Below, piece after piece: positions 34,003 to 42,395 of a stretch of DNA of 64,000 bases. The translations under genes and the position numbers were made by a program. The notes under the pieces were generated by a model. It did no database searches and was not told the origin of the DNA. It was given only the letters and a program-made list of their open reading frames with translations. Each line of letters starts with the position of its first letter. Positions within the stretch are counted from its first letter, which is position 1. The DNA is from an uncultured Oscillospiraceae bacterium. Lineage in GTDB: Bacteria > Bacillota > Clostridia > Oscillospirales > Acutalibacteraceae. Where the stretch lies: positions 1 to 64,000 of the forward strand of contig UQDO01000005.1 of NCBI GenBank assembly GCA_900539855.1, in the 5' to 3' direction.

Positions 34003-35262
34003 TTGAAAAAGGGTTCAGCAAAAAGAATTTTAGCGGTTATACTTTTATTTGTGTTTTCATTTACATTTGTGTCATGTGACAAAAATAAAACTGATCAGAG
34101 TCAGAGCGACACAGCGGCGCAAAGCTCCGAACAGACAGCAAGCGTTGATCCGGAAGGCTACAAATCAATAGAGTGTAGGAATGTTCCCATGACCTCATGG
34201 CGCAAGGTTTCATTTTCGCATGAAGGCTCCGAGACACCGATCACAATTCCCCTGCCGGAGGACTGGGACCTTACAAAATCTGACGGCTCATACACCGTAT
34301 CGGTGAACGGCAGCGAGATAGGAAAAATAACCGACAGCTTTCCGAGTGACATCAATTCAAGAGACAAATTTTACAAGGAGTCGTCAAAGAACGGCAACCT
34401 TAGTGTCGAAGCGTCGTCATATATTGCTCCCGGCAGCAAGGAGGGCTACAGGAACGCGTTTGTGATGAGCTATACGGAAAATACCTCATACTACAGACTG
34501 TATATTGAGGTGGATTACAGTGCGCTCAGCAAACCGGCGATTTACAAAATGATGACCGATGCATATGCCCGTACCGTCATTGTCCGTAAGGCTCCGGAAC
34601 TGAAGGATCTGAATTCCTCAAGAAAGATAATTGCAATAGGCAACAGCTTTCTCTGGACATCCGATATCAATCTGTTCCTCAGAGCATTCTCGGATACTAC
34701 AAGCAGCGGATATGACTTTGTTGATCGTGCCGTCGGTTACGGAAGCATCTGCAGATCGATAAACAACGACGAACTCATGCTGAGTCTTGCGGAGGGCGAA
34801 TACTGCATGGTACTGCTATGCGGAATATACAGCCGGGAAGATGTGGACGCAATACAAAAGATGATAGATGCGTGCAGCGTGTCAAACACAAAGCTGGTAC
34901 TGTTTCCGGCACACAATGAAGTCGGATCGCTTATAACTTCGGCACTTACTACCTACCCTGAGCTGCCGATAATAGACTGGAAGGGCGAGATCGACGCACT
35001 GATAGCAAACGGCACTGCAACCAAGCTTGAAATGTGCATCGACGACGAGCATCAGCACAGCACACCGCTTGCAGGTTATGTGGGCGCGCGTCTCGTGTTT
35101 AATACTCTGTTCGGCAAAGCACCGGAGCATATCAATACCCAGTCGCAGTGGATGGATAAGGGCATCAACGTGGTCGAAATTGAAAGCAAGCTGAAGAACT
35201 ATATAAAAGACGGATTGAACAGTCCGGAAGAAACAGTCGATATTGAAAAGTACGGATTTTAA
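34003..35262 (+). CDS. lipoprotein with C-terminal SGNH-hydrolase-like domain
   Basis: The 419-aa protein has a start of TTG 34003 (LKKGSAKRI) that gives a standard lipoprotein signal with lipobox FVSC; GTG 33994 is in frame but has no SD. After a Ser/Gln/Asp-rich linker comes a ~150-residue beta-rich domain (SWRKVSFSHEGSETPITIPL). The C-terminal ~200 residues look like an SGNH/DUF4886-type fold: IAIGNSFLWTSDI carries the block-I Ser, and DDEHQHSTPLAGYVGA the block-V Asp-His pair. A surface esterase acting on acetylated glycan is plausible but unproven. The gene ends at a hairpin array. Confidence 0.82.
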   Translation: MKKGSAKRILAVILLFVFSFTFVSCDKNKTDQSQSDTAAQSSEQTASVDPEGYKSIECRNVPMTSWRKVSFSHEGSETPITIPLPEDWDLTKSDGSYTVSVNGSEIGKITDSFPSDINSRDKFYKESSKNGNLSVEASSYIAPGSKEGYRNAFVMSYTENTSYYRLYIEVDYSALSKPAIYKMMTDAYARTVIVRKAPELKDLNSSRKIIAIGNSFLWTSDINLFLRAFSDTTSSGYDFVDRAVGYGSICRSINNDELMLSLAEGEYCMVLLCGIYSREDVDAIQKMIDACSVSNTKLVLFPAHNEVGSLITSALTTYPELPIIDWKGEIDALIANGTATKLEMCIDDEHQHSTPLAGYVGARLVFNTLFGKAPEHINTQSQWMDKGINVVEIESKLKNYIKDGLNSPEETVDIEKYGF

Positions 35263-35598
35263 GCCACAAGCATGTTAAGAAAGCCTTCCGGCAGAAGTTT
35301 CTGCCGGAAGGCTCAGACTGTCGATGAACCTCAAAGTCTACTCTTTCGTCGGTTATGCTGCATTTTCTGTTTTTCCGCTGACATGCGCGGCGGAAAAACA
35401 CCTTGTAAGCGAAAAACCGCAGAATATAGCGGTTTTTCAAGGACACTGGGGTGGTATTGGCGGGGATAGAGCGCAGTCCGAAAATCTTTGATTTTCGAGC
35501 GAGCGGCATTCCCGTCCAAAAGCGTGTCGACTTTTTCGACACGCTCAAAGCCTTCCGGCAGAAGTTTCTGCCGGAAGGCTTTTTGTTGCAAAACTTTA
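35263..35598. repeat. 336-nt intergenic array of five to six palindromes between convergent genes
   Basis: Six inverted repeats are packed in about 305 nt: a 15-bp stem at 35281-35312; GTTTTTCCGC/GCGGAAAAAC near 35369-35399; GAAAAACCGC/GCGGTTTTTC near 35411-35440; CGAAAATC/GATTTTCG near 35477-35496; AGCGTGTCGA/TCGACACGCT near 35519-35545; and a second exact copy of the first palindrome at 35551-35582 followed by TTTTTG. The flanking copies frame the array as a direct repeat. No gene is supported here. Confidence 0.8.
35551..35590 (+). terminator. terminator hairpin at the right edge of the palindrome array
   Basis: AGCCTTCCGGCAGAA pairs perfectly with TTCTGCCGGAAGGCT and is followed by TTTTTG. 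It can stop plus-strand transcripts, and its A-run on the other side makes it usable for the convergent gene too. Confidence 0.7.
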
Positions 35599-37005
35599 TT
35601 ATTTTTCAAGAGAGGTGTCAACCGAAAGGTTCGGGAAGTATTTGCAGAATTCCTTAACTTCCTTTGTATAGTCCCCTTCTATCTCGCAGAAGTGGTGGAT
35701 ATACGGTCCGTCGAGCAGTCTGTCCTCGACAGCCTGGAGATCCTCAAATTCACCCCAGATATATGTACCGTGGGTCTGCGGTCCCGGAACGGTGTGGCAG
35801 ACAAGCGGAAGTATCATATAATTGCCGCTTTCCTGATCGATACGCGCAACGGTATATGTGCCGTCCTTGGCGCGGAACCACTCACGCTGATTGACAAGAC
35901 GTGCGGTGCTGTCAGGTGCCTTAACCGAAAGCGGGAACGGTCCGCAGTGCCAGAGAAGCTCAGCGTTTCTGTTTTCAGGATGGCGAACGGTAAACTCGCC
36001 GAGGAAGGTCTTTTTCTTACCGAGCGAAGCACAGCTCATAAGAGCCATTGTCATGACGCAGTGCATGTCGCTCTCGCAGCTGATGATGTAGCCCATATCA
36101 TTGAGCACACCGTAAACGCTGCAGGGGCAAAGTCCGTCGAACATCTGGGGGAAGCCGGTCCAGCACTCGCCCGAAATAACATCAAGGTTGAACTCCTTGA
36201 AAAGGCGCTTGTATGTAAGAACAAGAGCCGACATCCTCTCAAGATACTGCGGAGTGAGATCATCCATCTGATAGTTCTCGGTAAATATCTTCTCTACCTT
36301 TGCCATTTCTTCCTTTTCATTGGCAAAAACATCGTTGAAGGTGTTCTGAATTACAGCGAAGTTGATAGGAATAATGCGGATACCGAACTTCTCCATAAGC
36401 TCGCCCTCATTCCAGATAACAGAATAGAACGGCTTGGGTCTGATACCGACCTGACCGATACGCATTCCGGTAAAGTTCTTTACCATACATGCCACCCTTG
36501 CAAAGCGGTCAAAGCCTTCCTTGAACTCAGGCGACTCGACTCTGCAGCAGGGAATGTGCGAGAAAGGTATGTGATATCTCTGCATCTGTCTCGAAACACC
36601 GAACGAACCACACTGTGAATCGGTCGGGCGCATACCGTCGACATAGTATTCGTCATCGAGCGGTGCCCAGATGGCTACCGGCTTGCCGACAGCCTTGGCA
36701 AGGTCAGCAGCAGCCTCTTCATTACCGAAGTTGCAATTGATAATGATAACTGCATCGACCTTTTCAGCCTTGAACCTTTCGGCACACGCCTCAGCCGAAG
36801 CCTCATCAAAAATAAGGTCATTACATCCGAGACCGTTTGCATCGACAAACTCTACATTCTCATCCGCAAAGTTTTCCTCGATGTACTTTACGAATCTGTG
36901 GCCCCTCTCCTCGGCAGAAACCCAGGTAAGGAAGGTCTTTGCAGGACGGTTGGTAGTGTCACGACGCATCGGACACAGACCGATCTTAACCTTGTAATCC
37001 AACAT
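35599..37005 (-). CDS. L-fucose/L-arabinose isomerase family protein
   Basis: The 468-aa start at 37005 (MLDYKVKIGLCPMRRD) has GAGGTG upstream. The layout (an N-terminal alpha/beta domain with CNFGNEEAAADLAK, then SGECWTGFPQMFDGLCPCSVYG and CESDMHCVMTMALM) fits the fucose/arabinose isomerase superfamily, whose metal ligands are Glu, Asp and His near these segments. The family interconverts aldoses and ketoses. The substrate cannot be named, and no kinase, aldolase or sugar transporter lies next to it. It is monocistronic, convergent with the SGNH lipoprotein gene across the palindrome array. Confidence 0.85.
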   Translation of the reverse strand: MLDYKVKIGLCPMRRDTTNRPAKTFLTWVSAEERGHRFVKYIEENFADENVEFVDANGLGCNDLIFDEASAEACAERFKAEKVDAVIIINCNFGNEEAAADLAKAVGKPVAIWAPLDDEYYVDGMRPTDSQCGSFGVSRQMQRYHIPFSHIPCCRVESPEFKEGFDRFARVACMVKNFTGMRIGQVGIRPKPFYSVIWNEGELMEKFGIRIIPINFAVIQNTFNDVFANEKEEMAKVEKIFTENYQMDDLTPQYLERMSALVLTYKRLFKEFNLDVISGECWTGFPQMFDGLCPCSVYGVLNDMGYIISCESDMHCVMTMALMSCASLGKKKTFLGEFTVRHPENRNAELLWHCGPFPLSVKAPDSTARLVNQREWFRAKDGTYTVARIDQESGNYMILPLVCHTVPGPQTHGTYIWGEFEDLQAVEDRLLDGPYIHHFCEIEGDYTKEVKEFCKYFPNLSVDTSLEK

Positions 37006-37058
37006 ATTCAACACCTCAAAATTATATTTATTTCACCGGATATCCGGTTTAAAGCAAA

Positions 37059-38192
37059 TTAATCGTCAGAACCGTAATTACCGAGCTTATTCTGCGACGC
37101 AGCCTTTAAATAGGCATTTATGAATCCGTCAAGATCGCCGTCCATGACAGCGCCGACATTTCCCGATTCAAAGCCGGTTCTGTGGTCCTTGACAAGTGTG
37201 TAGGGCATAAAAACGTACGACCTTATCTGCGAGCCCCAGGCAATATCCTTCTGAATACCCTTTATATCCTCTATTTTTTCAAGGTGCTCACGTTCTTTTA
37301 TCTCTATGAGCTTTGAACGCAGCATGGTCATACAGACCTCTTTGTTCTGGAACTGGCTGCGCTCGTTCTGACAGGCAACCACAATACCGGTCGGTATATG
37401 CGTGATGCGGACAGCCGATTCGGTCTTATTGACGTGCTGACCACCTGCTCCGCTTGAACGGTAGGTATCTATTTTAAGATCGTCTTCCCTTATATCAACC
37501 TCAACATCGTCCGATATTTCGGGCATGACCTCCAAAGAGGCAAATGATGTGTGCCTGCGTCCCGATCCGTCAAACGGGGAGATCCTGACAAGGCGGTGAA
37601 CTCCGTTTTCGCCCTTTAAATAACCATATGCGTTTTCGCCCGTAAAGGTAAGTACGGCGCTTTTGAGACCTGCCTCCTCACCGTCAAGGAAATCGACCAT
37701 ATTAACCTTGAAGCCGTGGCGCTCGCCCCAGTGGGTGTACATTCTGACAAGCATCTGATTCCAGTCCTGCGCCTCTGTACCGCCTGCTCCTGCATGGAAG
37801 GTAAGTATCGCGTTATTGGCGTCATATTCACCGGTAAGCAGGGTCGAAAGGCGCTGCTCTTCAAGGCTGCTCTGAACGGCATCGACGTTCGAGACAACCT
37901 CATCCAGCATGGAAAGGTCGCCCTCCTCGTCAGCCATTTCTATCAGCACCAAAGTGTCCTCATAAAGTGAGCGGAGTCTGTCATATTTTTCTATTTTCGA
38001 TTTCAACTGGCTTGTTTTCTGCTGAATAGTCTGCGCCTTTTCAAGGTCGTTCCAGAAATCGGGAGCAGAAGCCTGCACCTCAAGATCCTCAACCTGTTTT
38101 TTCAGGTAATCAAGACCGAGCGCGTCGCCCAGCTCTTTGATATCATTTTCAAGAGCCGTCAGACGGCTTTTCTGTTCTTCGTACTGAAGCAT
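37059..38192 (-). CDS. prfB: peptide chain release factor 2, without programmed frameshift
   Basis: The 377-aa single open frame includes the whole N-terminal domain, the RF2 recognition tripeptide SPF in VRISPFDGSGRRHTSF and the catalytic GGQ in SGAGGQHVNKTESAVRI. It releases peptides at UGA and UAA. In many bacteria an in-frame UGA near codon 25 forces a +1 shift. Here the equivalent place reads GGT CTT GAT TAC (38106-38117 on the plus strand), one base short of CTT TGA, so no frameshift is needed. It starts next to the prmA stop. Confidence 0.96.
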   Translation of the reverse strand: MLQYEEQKSRLTALENDIKELGDALGLDYLKKQVEDLEVQASAPDFWNDLEKAQTIQQKTSQLKSKIEKYDRLRSLYEDTLVLIEMADEEGDLSMLDEVVSNVDAVQSSLEEQRLSTLLTGEYDANNAILTFHAGAGGTEAQDWNQMLVRMYTHWGERHGFKVNMVDFLDGEEAGLKSAVLTFTGENAYGYLKGENGVHRLVRISPFDGSGRRHTSFASLEVMPEISDDVEVDIREDDLKIDTYRSSGAGGQHVNKTESAVRITHIPTGIVVACQNERSQFQNKEVCMTMLRSKLIEIKEREHLEKIEDIKGIQKDIAWGSQIRSYVFMPYTLVKDHRTGFESGNVGAVMDGDLDGFINAYLKAASQNKLGNYGSDD

Positions 38193-38193
38193 T

Positions 38194-39120
38194 CTATTTC
38201 TCCTTTTTTGAAACTACAAAAGCGCGCCAGTTCTCACATTCGCACTCGTCTATTATAGTAAATCCGTATTTTGAAAAAGCGTCGGTAACGTCGTTCTCTC
38301 TGACGTCAATAATACCGGAGCACATAAATACAGACCCCTCATGCATAAATCTTCCGACCGTCGGCAACAGTGATATTATAACATCCGCAACTATGTTTGC
38401 GCATACAACATCAAATGTGCCGCTTATTTTATCGCAAAGATCGCCCTCAATAAATTCTGTCTTATCCCCTACTCCGTTTATGTCGGCATTTTCCTTTGCG
38501 ACCGAAACCGCAACAGGATCGATATCAACGCCCTTGACACTTTCGGCGCCAAGCAAAGCCGCAGCAATACTTAGTATACCGCTTCCGCTGCCGATGTCAA
38601 GCATTGACGAGCCTTTTTTGATATACTTCTGCAATTTTTGCAGGCACATTTTTGTTGTGGCATGTGTGCCCGTTCCGAAAGCGGCGCCCGGATCAATGCT
38701 CAGCACCACCGCATTTTTATCCTCAGGGTACGGCTCCCAGCTCGGTCTTATGATCAGCTTTTCACCTATTCTGGTCGTTTTGAAAAACTTTTTCCAGTTA
38801 TCAGCCCACTGCTTTTCATCGACAGTATCGGTATCGACCGCGTAATCAATGCCTTGTGCCTCATAGCGCTGCTTTAAGTATTCAATAGCCTCAAGCGGAT
38901 TTTCCTCGCTGCTTATATATATGTGTATTATGGATACCGTCCTGTCCTTATTTACAAGATCCTCGTCTATAAGATCGATATGCGCGATCTCCAGCGCGTC
39001 GCGCTCAAGCGATGAATAATCCTCTACATATATACCGTACGGCACGACCATATTGGCTATTGCTTCAGCCTCTTCGGTCAAACTCTGCGGTACTTTTATC
39101 TTTATCTCGGTCCACTCCAA
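38194..39120 (-). CDS. prmA: ribosomal protein L11 methyltransferase
   Basis: The 308-aa protein has an N-terminal substrate-recognition domain (WTEIKIKVPQSLTEEAEAIA) and a SAM-binding domain with FGTGTHATTKMCLQ, MLDIGSGSGILSIAAALLGA, the VCANIVADVI catalytic motif and a final FVVSKKEK. PrmA trimethylates ribosomal protein L11. I chose TTG 39120, preceded by AAAGGCGGG, giving the usual family length. An upstream in-frame start would add 18 unrelated residues. It shares an operon with prfB (1-nt gap) and diverges from the P-type ATPase gene. Confidence 0.92.
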   Translation of the reverse strand: MEWTEIKIKVPQSLTEEAEAIANMVVPYGIYVEDYSSLERDALEIAHIDLIDEDLVNKDRTVSIIHIYISSEENPLEAIEYLKQRYEAQGIDYAVDTDTVDEKQWADNWKKFFKTTRIGEKLIIRPSWEPYPEDKNAVVLSIDPGAAFGTGTHATTKMCLQKLQKYIKKGSSMLDIGSGSGILSIAAALLGAESVKGVDIDPVAVSVAKENADINGVGDKTEFIEGDLCDKISGTFDVVCANIVADVIISLLPTVGRFMHEGSVFMCSGIIDVRENDVTDAFSKYGFTIIDECECENWRAFVVSKKEK

Positions 39121-39219
39121 AGGGATGCCCGCCTTTCCTTTATATGCATTTATGTTTTTACTATTGTAACACAATAAACTCCAGAAATAAACAACAAATT
39201 CACTATTTAATTAAAATAA

Positions 39220-39248
39220 TTGATTTTTGCCTCGGTTTGTTGTATAAT
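39220..39248 (+). promoter_or_regulatory. sigma-A promoter of the P-type ATPase gene
   Basis: TTGATT (39220-39225), 17-bp spacer, TATAAT (39243-39248), 49 bp before ATG 39297. Confidence 0.75.
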
Positions 39249-39296
39249 CATCGTGAGTATAAGGTCCTGTTAACATTTTATGGAAATGGTGATTAT

Positions 39297-41900
39297 ATGA
39301 TCTGGCACAGTGCTACTGCCGATGAAGTCATAAAAGAACTGAATACTGACCGTGAAAAAGGCTTGTCAAATGATAAAGCCTCGGAAAGGCTGAAGGAATG
39401 CGGTAGGAACCTCTCGGTCAACAAAGATGAGATCAGTCGTCGGTCTGCTGTCATAAAGCAGCTCCAGAAGCCGGCGGTAATAATACTTCTCGCTTTACTT
39501 GTGATATACATACTCCGCGAGCTTGTAACCGGACGCAACGACTTTTTGCTGCCTGCAGTGACATTCCTTGCCGTTTGCGCCAAGGAAGCGCTTTGCGTGT
39601 GGTTTGAATACCGGTCACGCAATATGCTTTCATCTCTGCAGAACCGCCGTCATGTCTCTGCCAAGGTCATCCGCGGCGGAAAGAAGCTGTCTATAGAGGG
39701 CGACCATGTCGTCCCCGGTGATATCCTGCTGCTTTGTGCCGGTGATTACATACCTGCGGACGCAAGGTTAATTGAAGCATACGGTCTGCGCTGTGACGAA
39801 TCGGTGCTTTTCGGCGAAAAGGACACTGTCGTGGTACCCAAAGATCAGACTGCCGTGCTTGACGACATAACGCCCATTGCGGAACGCACCAATATGGTGT
39901 ACTGCGGCTGTCACTGCATGACCGGCACTGCCGTTGCAGTTGTCGTCGGCACCGGTGACAACGCCGAGATCAGAAGGTCTGTCATTAAGGACAAAGTGTT
40001 TTTCCATAAAGGCGTTCAGGACAAGATAAACGATCGCTACAGCGATTTTTCAAAGGTATTCCGTGCCGCCGCACTTTTTGCCGGAGCACTCATAGTGGTG
40101 ACAGGCACCTTTGCGACCGGCGGCATCATAGGCTGGGGCAAGTTTTTGGAGGCGCTCATTGCGGCAGTTGCATTTTATATCGCCGTTGTGCCCGGCAGCT
40201 TCCCGACACGCATCGCCTGCCTTATGGCGCTCGGTATAAAACGCCTTGAAAAGGACAAGGCGTCAATTTTCAACCCACAGACCGTCGAAAAGCTGGCAGG
40301 TGTGACCGTTATATGCTCCGATAAGACCGGTACCTTAACACAGAACCGCATGGTTCTGCAAAAGGTATACGACGGTGAAAACATCGTTGATCTCGGAACC
40401 GGCGCAATTTCAAGACAATGCGAAATTGCCATGCGTTTCGGCTCACTTTCATGCGATTTTACCGAAGGCACGGAGCCTGATCACACCGAAGCCGCCATAA
40501 TGTCGGCAGCGGCACGGTACTTAAACATTGTAAAGCAGGATTTTGACACCGAATTTCCGCGCGTCACCTCAATTGCCCTCACTCCCGAACGCAAAATAAA
40601 AACTACGGTAAATATGATAGAGGGCAGGATATTTGATATAGTAAGAGGAGCGCCAGATATCATACTTGACCGCTGTGCGTCGGCAGACCGGGAAAAGGTC
40701 AAAAAGGCTTATGAGCAGATGTGCAGCGAGGGACTGAGAGTTCTCGCAATATCTTATAAAATACTTGACGCGCTGCCGTCCGATCCAAGACCGGAATCAC
40801 TTGAATATGACCTGCAATTCTTAGGGCTTTTCGGAATTGCCGACCGTGAGCGCCGCGGCATTGTATCCGACATTGCTCTTTGCAGGCATGCCGGTATATC
40901 GACCGTCATGTTCACGGGCGATCACATTAACACAGCTGAGACGCAGGCTAAAAAAATGGGAATACTGAGCGACGGGGACGTTGCGGTCACTGGAGAGCAG
41001 CTTGACAACCTCAATGACGATGAGCTGGCTGCCGCCGCACCTAAAATTAAGGTATGCGCAAGAATATCGTCAGATCAGCGCATACGCATGGTAGAAGCGC
41101 TGCACAAAAACGGTGAAACCGTGCTGCTGACCGCCGACAGTGCGGCAAACTACGCAGCCATGTCTTATGCTGACGTCGGATGCGCCATGGGCAAAACCGG
41201 AACCGATGTTGCTAAGGGTAACGCGGACCTCATCGTATACGACGACAGTTATTCGTCGATAGTAAAGACAATAAGAAACGCAAGAGGCATATTCGGAAAC
41301 TTCTGTAAATATACAAATTATTATCTCACACTCTGCGTAAGCGTATTTTTGACCATGATATGCGGCACTATAATATTCGGAAGCCTTTATATGCCGACAC
41401 CTCTGATTATAATAGGCGCAATATTTGCACTGGTTTTCCCCATCGCTTCGATCGGCTACGAAACGGCAGATAGAAGTATAATGGATGCTGCACCGAGAAC
41501 GGTCGGCGAAAAGATGTTTGACCGGCGGTCGATCATCATGTCGGCTTTGTCCGGCATTGCCGTGGCTGCCGTTCCGGTAATAGTCTCGCTGCTTACAAAA
41601 AGCGACCCCGGCTCGGGAGCGGTAACCTTCGTTTCCTTAGTGCTTTCACTCATATTTTATATGTTTGCAACGCGTTCACCCGAACCGTTTTTCAAACGTA
41701 TAATTCATAACAGATTCATGTTGACAATTTCAGGTCTCTGCGTTATAATTTCGGTAGTGATAGCAGCAACACCGGCAGGTCAGCTTTTCGGGCTGCACAC
41801 AGCGGAGTTTTCGAGTTGGATACCGGCGCTGCTGGTTCCGTTCGCAATACCGTTCGTTTTTGAAATATTAAAACTGTTCGGTATTACAGTCAATAAGTGA
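39297..41900 (+). CDS. P-type (P2/Ca2+-ATPase-like) ATPase with degenerate cation and hinge motifs
   Basis: The 867-aa protein has the start ATG 39297 with GGAAATGGTG upstream; an open frame reaching back to 39012 only overlaps prmA. It has the full P2 layout: N-terminal cation_ATPase_N region, A domain, phosphorylation motif CSDKTGTLTQNRM (Asp about 342), N and P domains, ten hydrophobic segments. Key motifs differ: A-domain TGES reads FGEK, the M4 PEGLP reads PGSFP (loses the ion-binding Glu), the hinge TGDGVNDAP reads TADSAANYA, and the M6 NxxTDG motif is replaced by GAIFALVFPIASIG. It may be a pump of altered specificity or a regulator. It ends at a terminator ahead of the V-ATPase operon. 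Confidence 0.9.
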   Translation: MIWHSATADEVIKELNTDREKGLSNDKASERLKECGRNLSVNKDEISRRSAVIKQLQKPAVIILLALLVIYILRELVTGRNDFLLPAVTFLAVCAKEALCVWFEYRSRNMLSSLQNRRHVSAKVIRGGKKLSIEGDHVVPGDILLLCAGDYIPADARLIEAYGLRCDESVLFGEKDTVVVPKDQTAVLDDITPIAERTNMVYCGCHCMTGTAVAVVVGTGDNAEIRRSVIKDKVFFHKGVQDKINDRYSDFSKVFRAAALFAGALIVVTGTFATGGIIGWGKFLEALIAAVAFYIAVVPGSFPTRIACLMALGIKRLEKDKASIFNPQTVEKLAGVTVICSDKTGTLTQNRMVLQKVYDGENIVDLGTGAISRQCEIAMRFGSLSCDFTEGTEPDHTEAAIMSAAARYLNIVKQDFDTEFPRVTSIALTPERKIKTTVNMIEGRIFDIVRGAPDIILDRCASADREKVKKAYEQMCSEGLRVLAISYKILDALPSDPRPESLEYDLQFLGLFGIADRERRGIVSDIALCRHAGISTVMFTGDHINTAETQAKKMGILSDGDVAVTGEQLDNLNDDELAAAAPKIKVCARISSDQRIRMVEALHKNGETVLLTADSAANYAAMSYADVGCAMGKTGTDVAKGNADLIVYDDSYSSIVKTIRNARGIFGNFCKYTNYYLTLCVSVFLTMICGTIIFGSLYMPTPLIIIGAIFALVFPIASIGYETADRSIMDAAPRTVGEKMFDRRSIIMSALSGIAVAAVPVIVSLLTKSDPGSGAVTFVSLVLSLIFYMFATRSPEPFFKRIIHNRFMLTISGLCVIISVVIAATPAGQLFGLHTAEFSSWIPALLVPFAIPFVFEILKLFGITVNK

Positions 41901-41924
41901 TTGCAGCTTCAAAATATGTATATA

Positions 41925-41970
41925 ACGCACTGTTTTTCTTTTAACCGGAAAAACGGTGCGTGAATTTTTA
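41925..41970 (+). terminator. terminator of the P-type ATPase gene
   Basis: ACGCACTGTTTTTC (41925-41938) pairs with GAAAAACGGTGCGT (41948-41961) through one wobble and is followed by GAATTTTTAA. It separates the pump from the V-ATPase operon. Confidence 0.75.
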
Positions 41971-42005
41971 AGACATGTTCTGTTCATAAAAAAGAGGTGC
42001 TCCAG

Positions 42006-42350
42006 ATGAAAAAATATATTGATATTGAAGAAAACAGACACCTTGAAAGCGTCATCGACCGGCTGATCAGCGCCGACGAGGATGCGAGAAGGTTGACCGA
42101 TCAGGCTGTCCTTGAAAAAAAGAAGGTTGAGGAATCAATCACCGAAAAAAAGGCTGCAATAAAGGAAAAATACCTCGAAAAGGCAAGAAAAAGAGTTGAT
42201 GACATAAAGCTTGAGGAAAATACAGCACTGAATTCGGCTATAGAAAGACTTGAAAATAACTTTACAAAAAACACCGCCGAATTGAGCGCGGAAGCAAAAA
42301 AAAATATTGATAAATGGGCTGACGAAATTTTTGAAAGGGTCATTTCTTAA
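42006..42350 (+). CDS. V-type ATPase peripheral-stalk subunit (G/H-like)
   Basis: The 114-aa all-helical protein has long charged heptads (EKKKVEESITEKKAAIKEKY, continuing LEKARKRVDD) typical of the peripheral-stalk G/H (AhaH/NtpF) subunit that pairs with subunit E. The start is ATG 42006, with AGAGGTG upstream; an in-frame codon at 41997 precedes the SD. It opens the nine-gene V-ATPase operon. Identification depends on position and coiled-coil character more than on conserved residues. Confidence 0.8.
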   Translation: MKKYIDIEENRHLESVIDRLISADEDARRLTDQAVLEKKKVEESITEKKAAIKEKYLEKARKRVDDIKLEENTALNSAIERLENNFTKNTAELSAEAKKNIDKWADEIFERVIS

Positions 42351-42395
42351 AACTCATGGCGTTTACCGCTTGTAATGAAAGACGGAGGTGGTACG

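Noticed and set aside
35281..35590. CRISPR array
   Set aside because: The repeats are palindromes of different sequence and spacing, with only two identical copies, and no cas genes are present.
35488..36618. 376-codon plus-strand open frame over the sugar-isomerase-family gene
   Set aside because: It begins inside the palindrome array and runs antisense through the isomerase-family gene, which has a good SD and family motifs.
39121..39219. Promoter for prmA in the divergent gap
   Set aside because: A TACAAT-like -10 is visible on the minus strand but no acceptable -35 at 16-18 bp, so I did not list it.
39012..39296. Upstream extension of the P-type ATPase frame
   Set aside because: It overlaps prmA in antisense, lies ahead of the promoter at 39220-39248, and the SD and family N terminus support ATG 39297.
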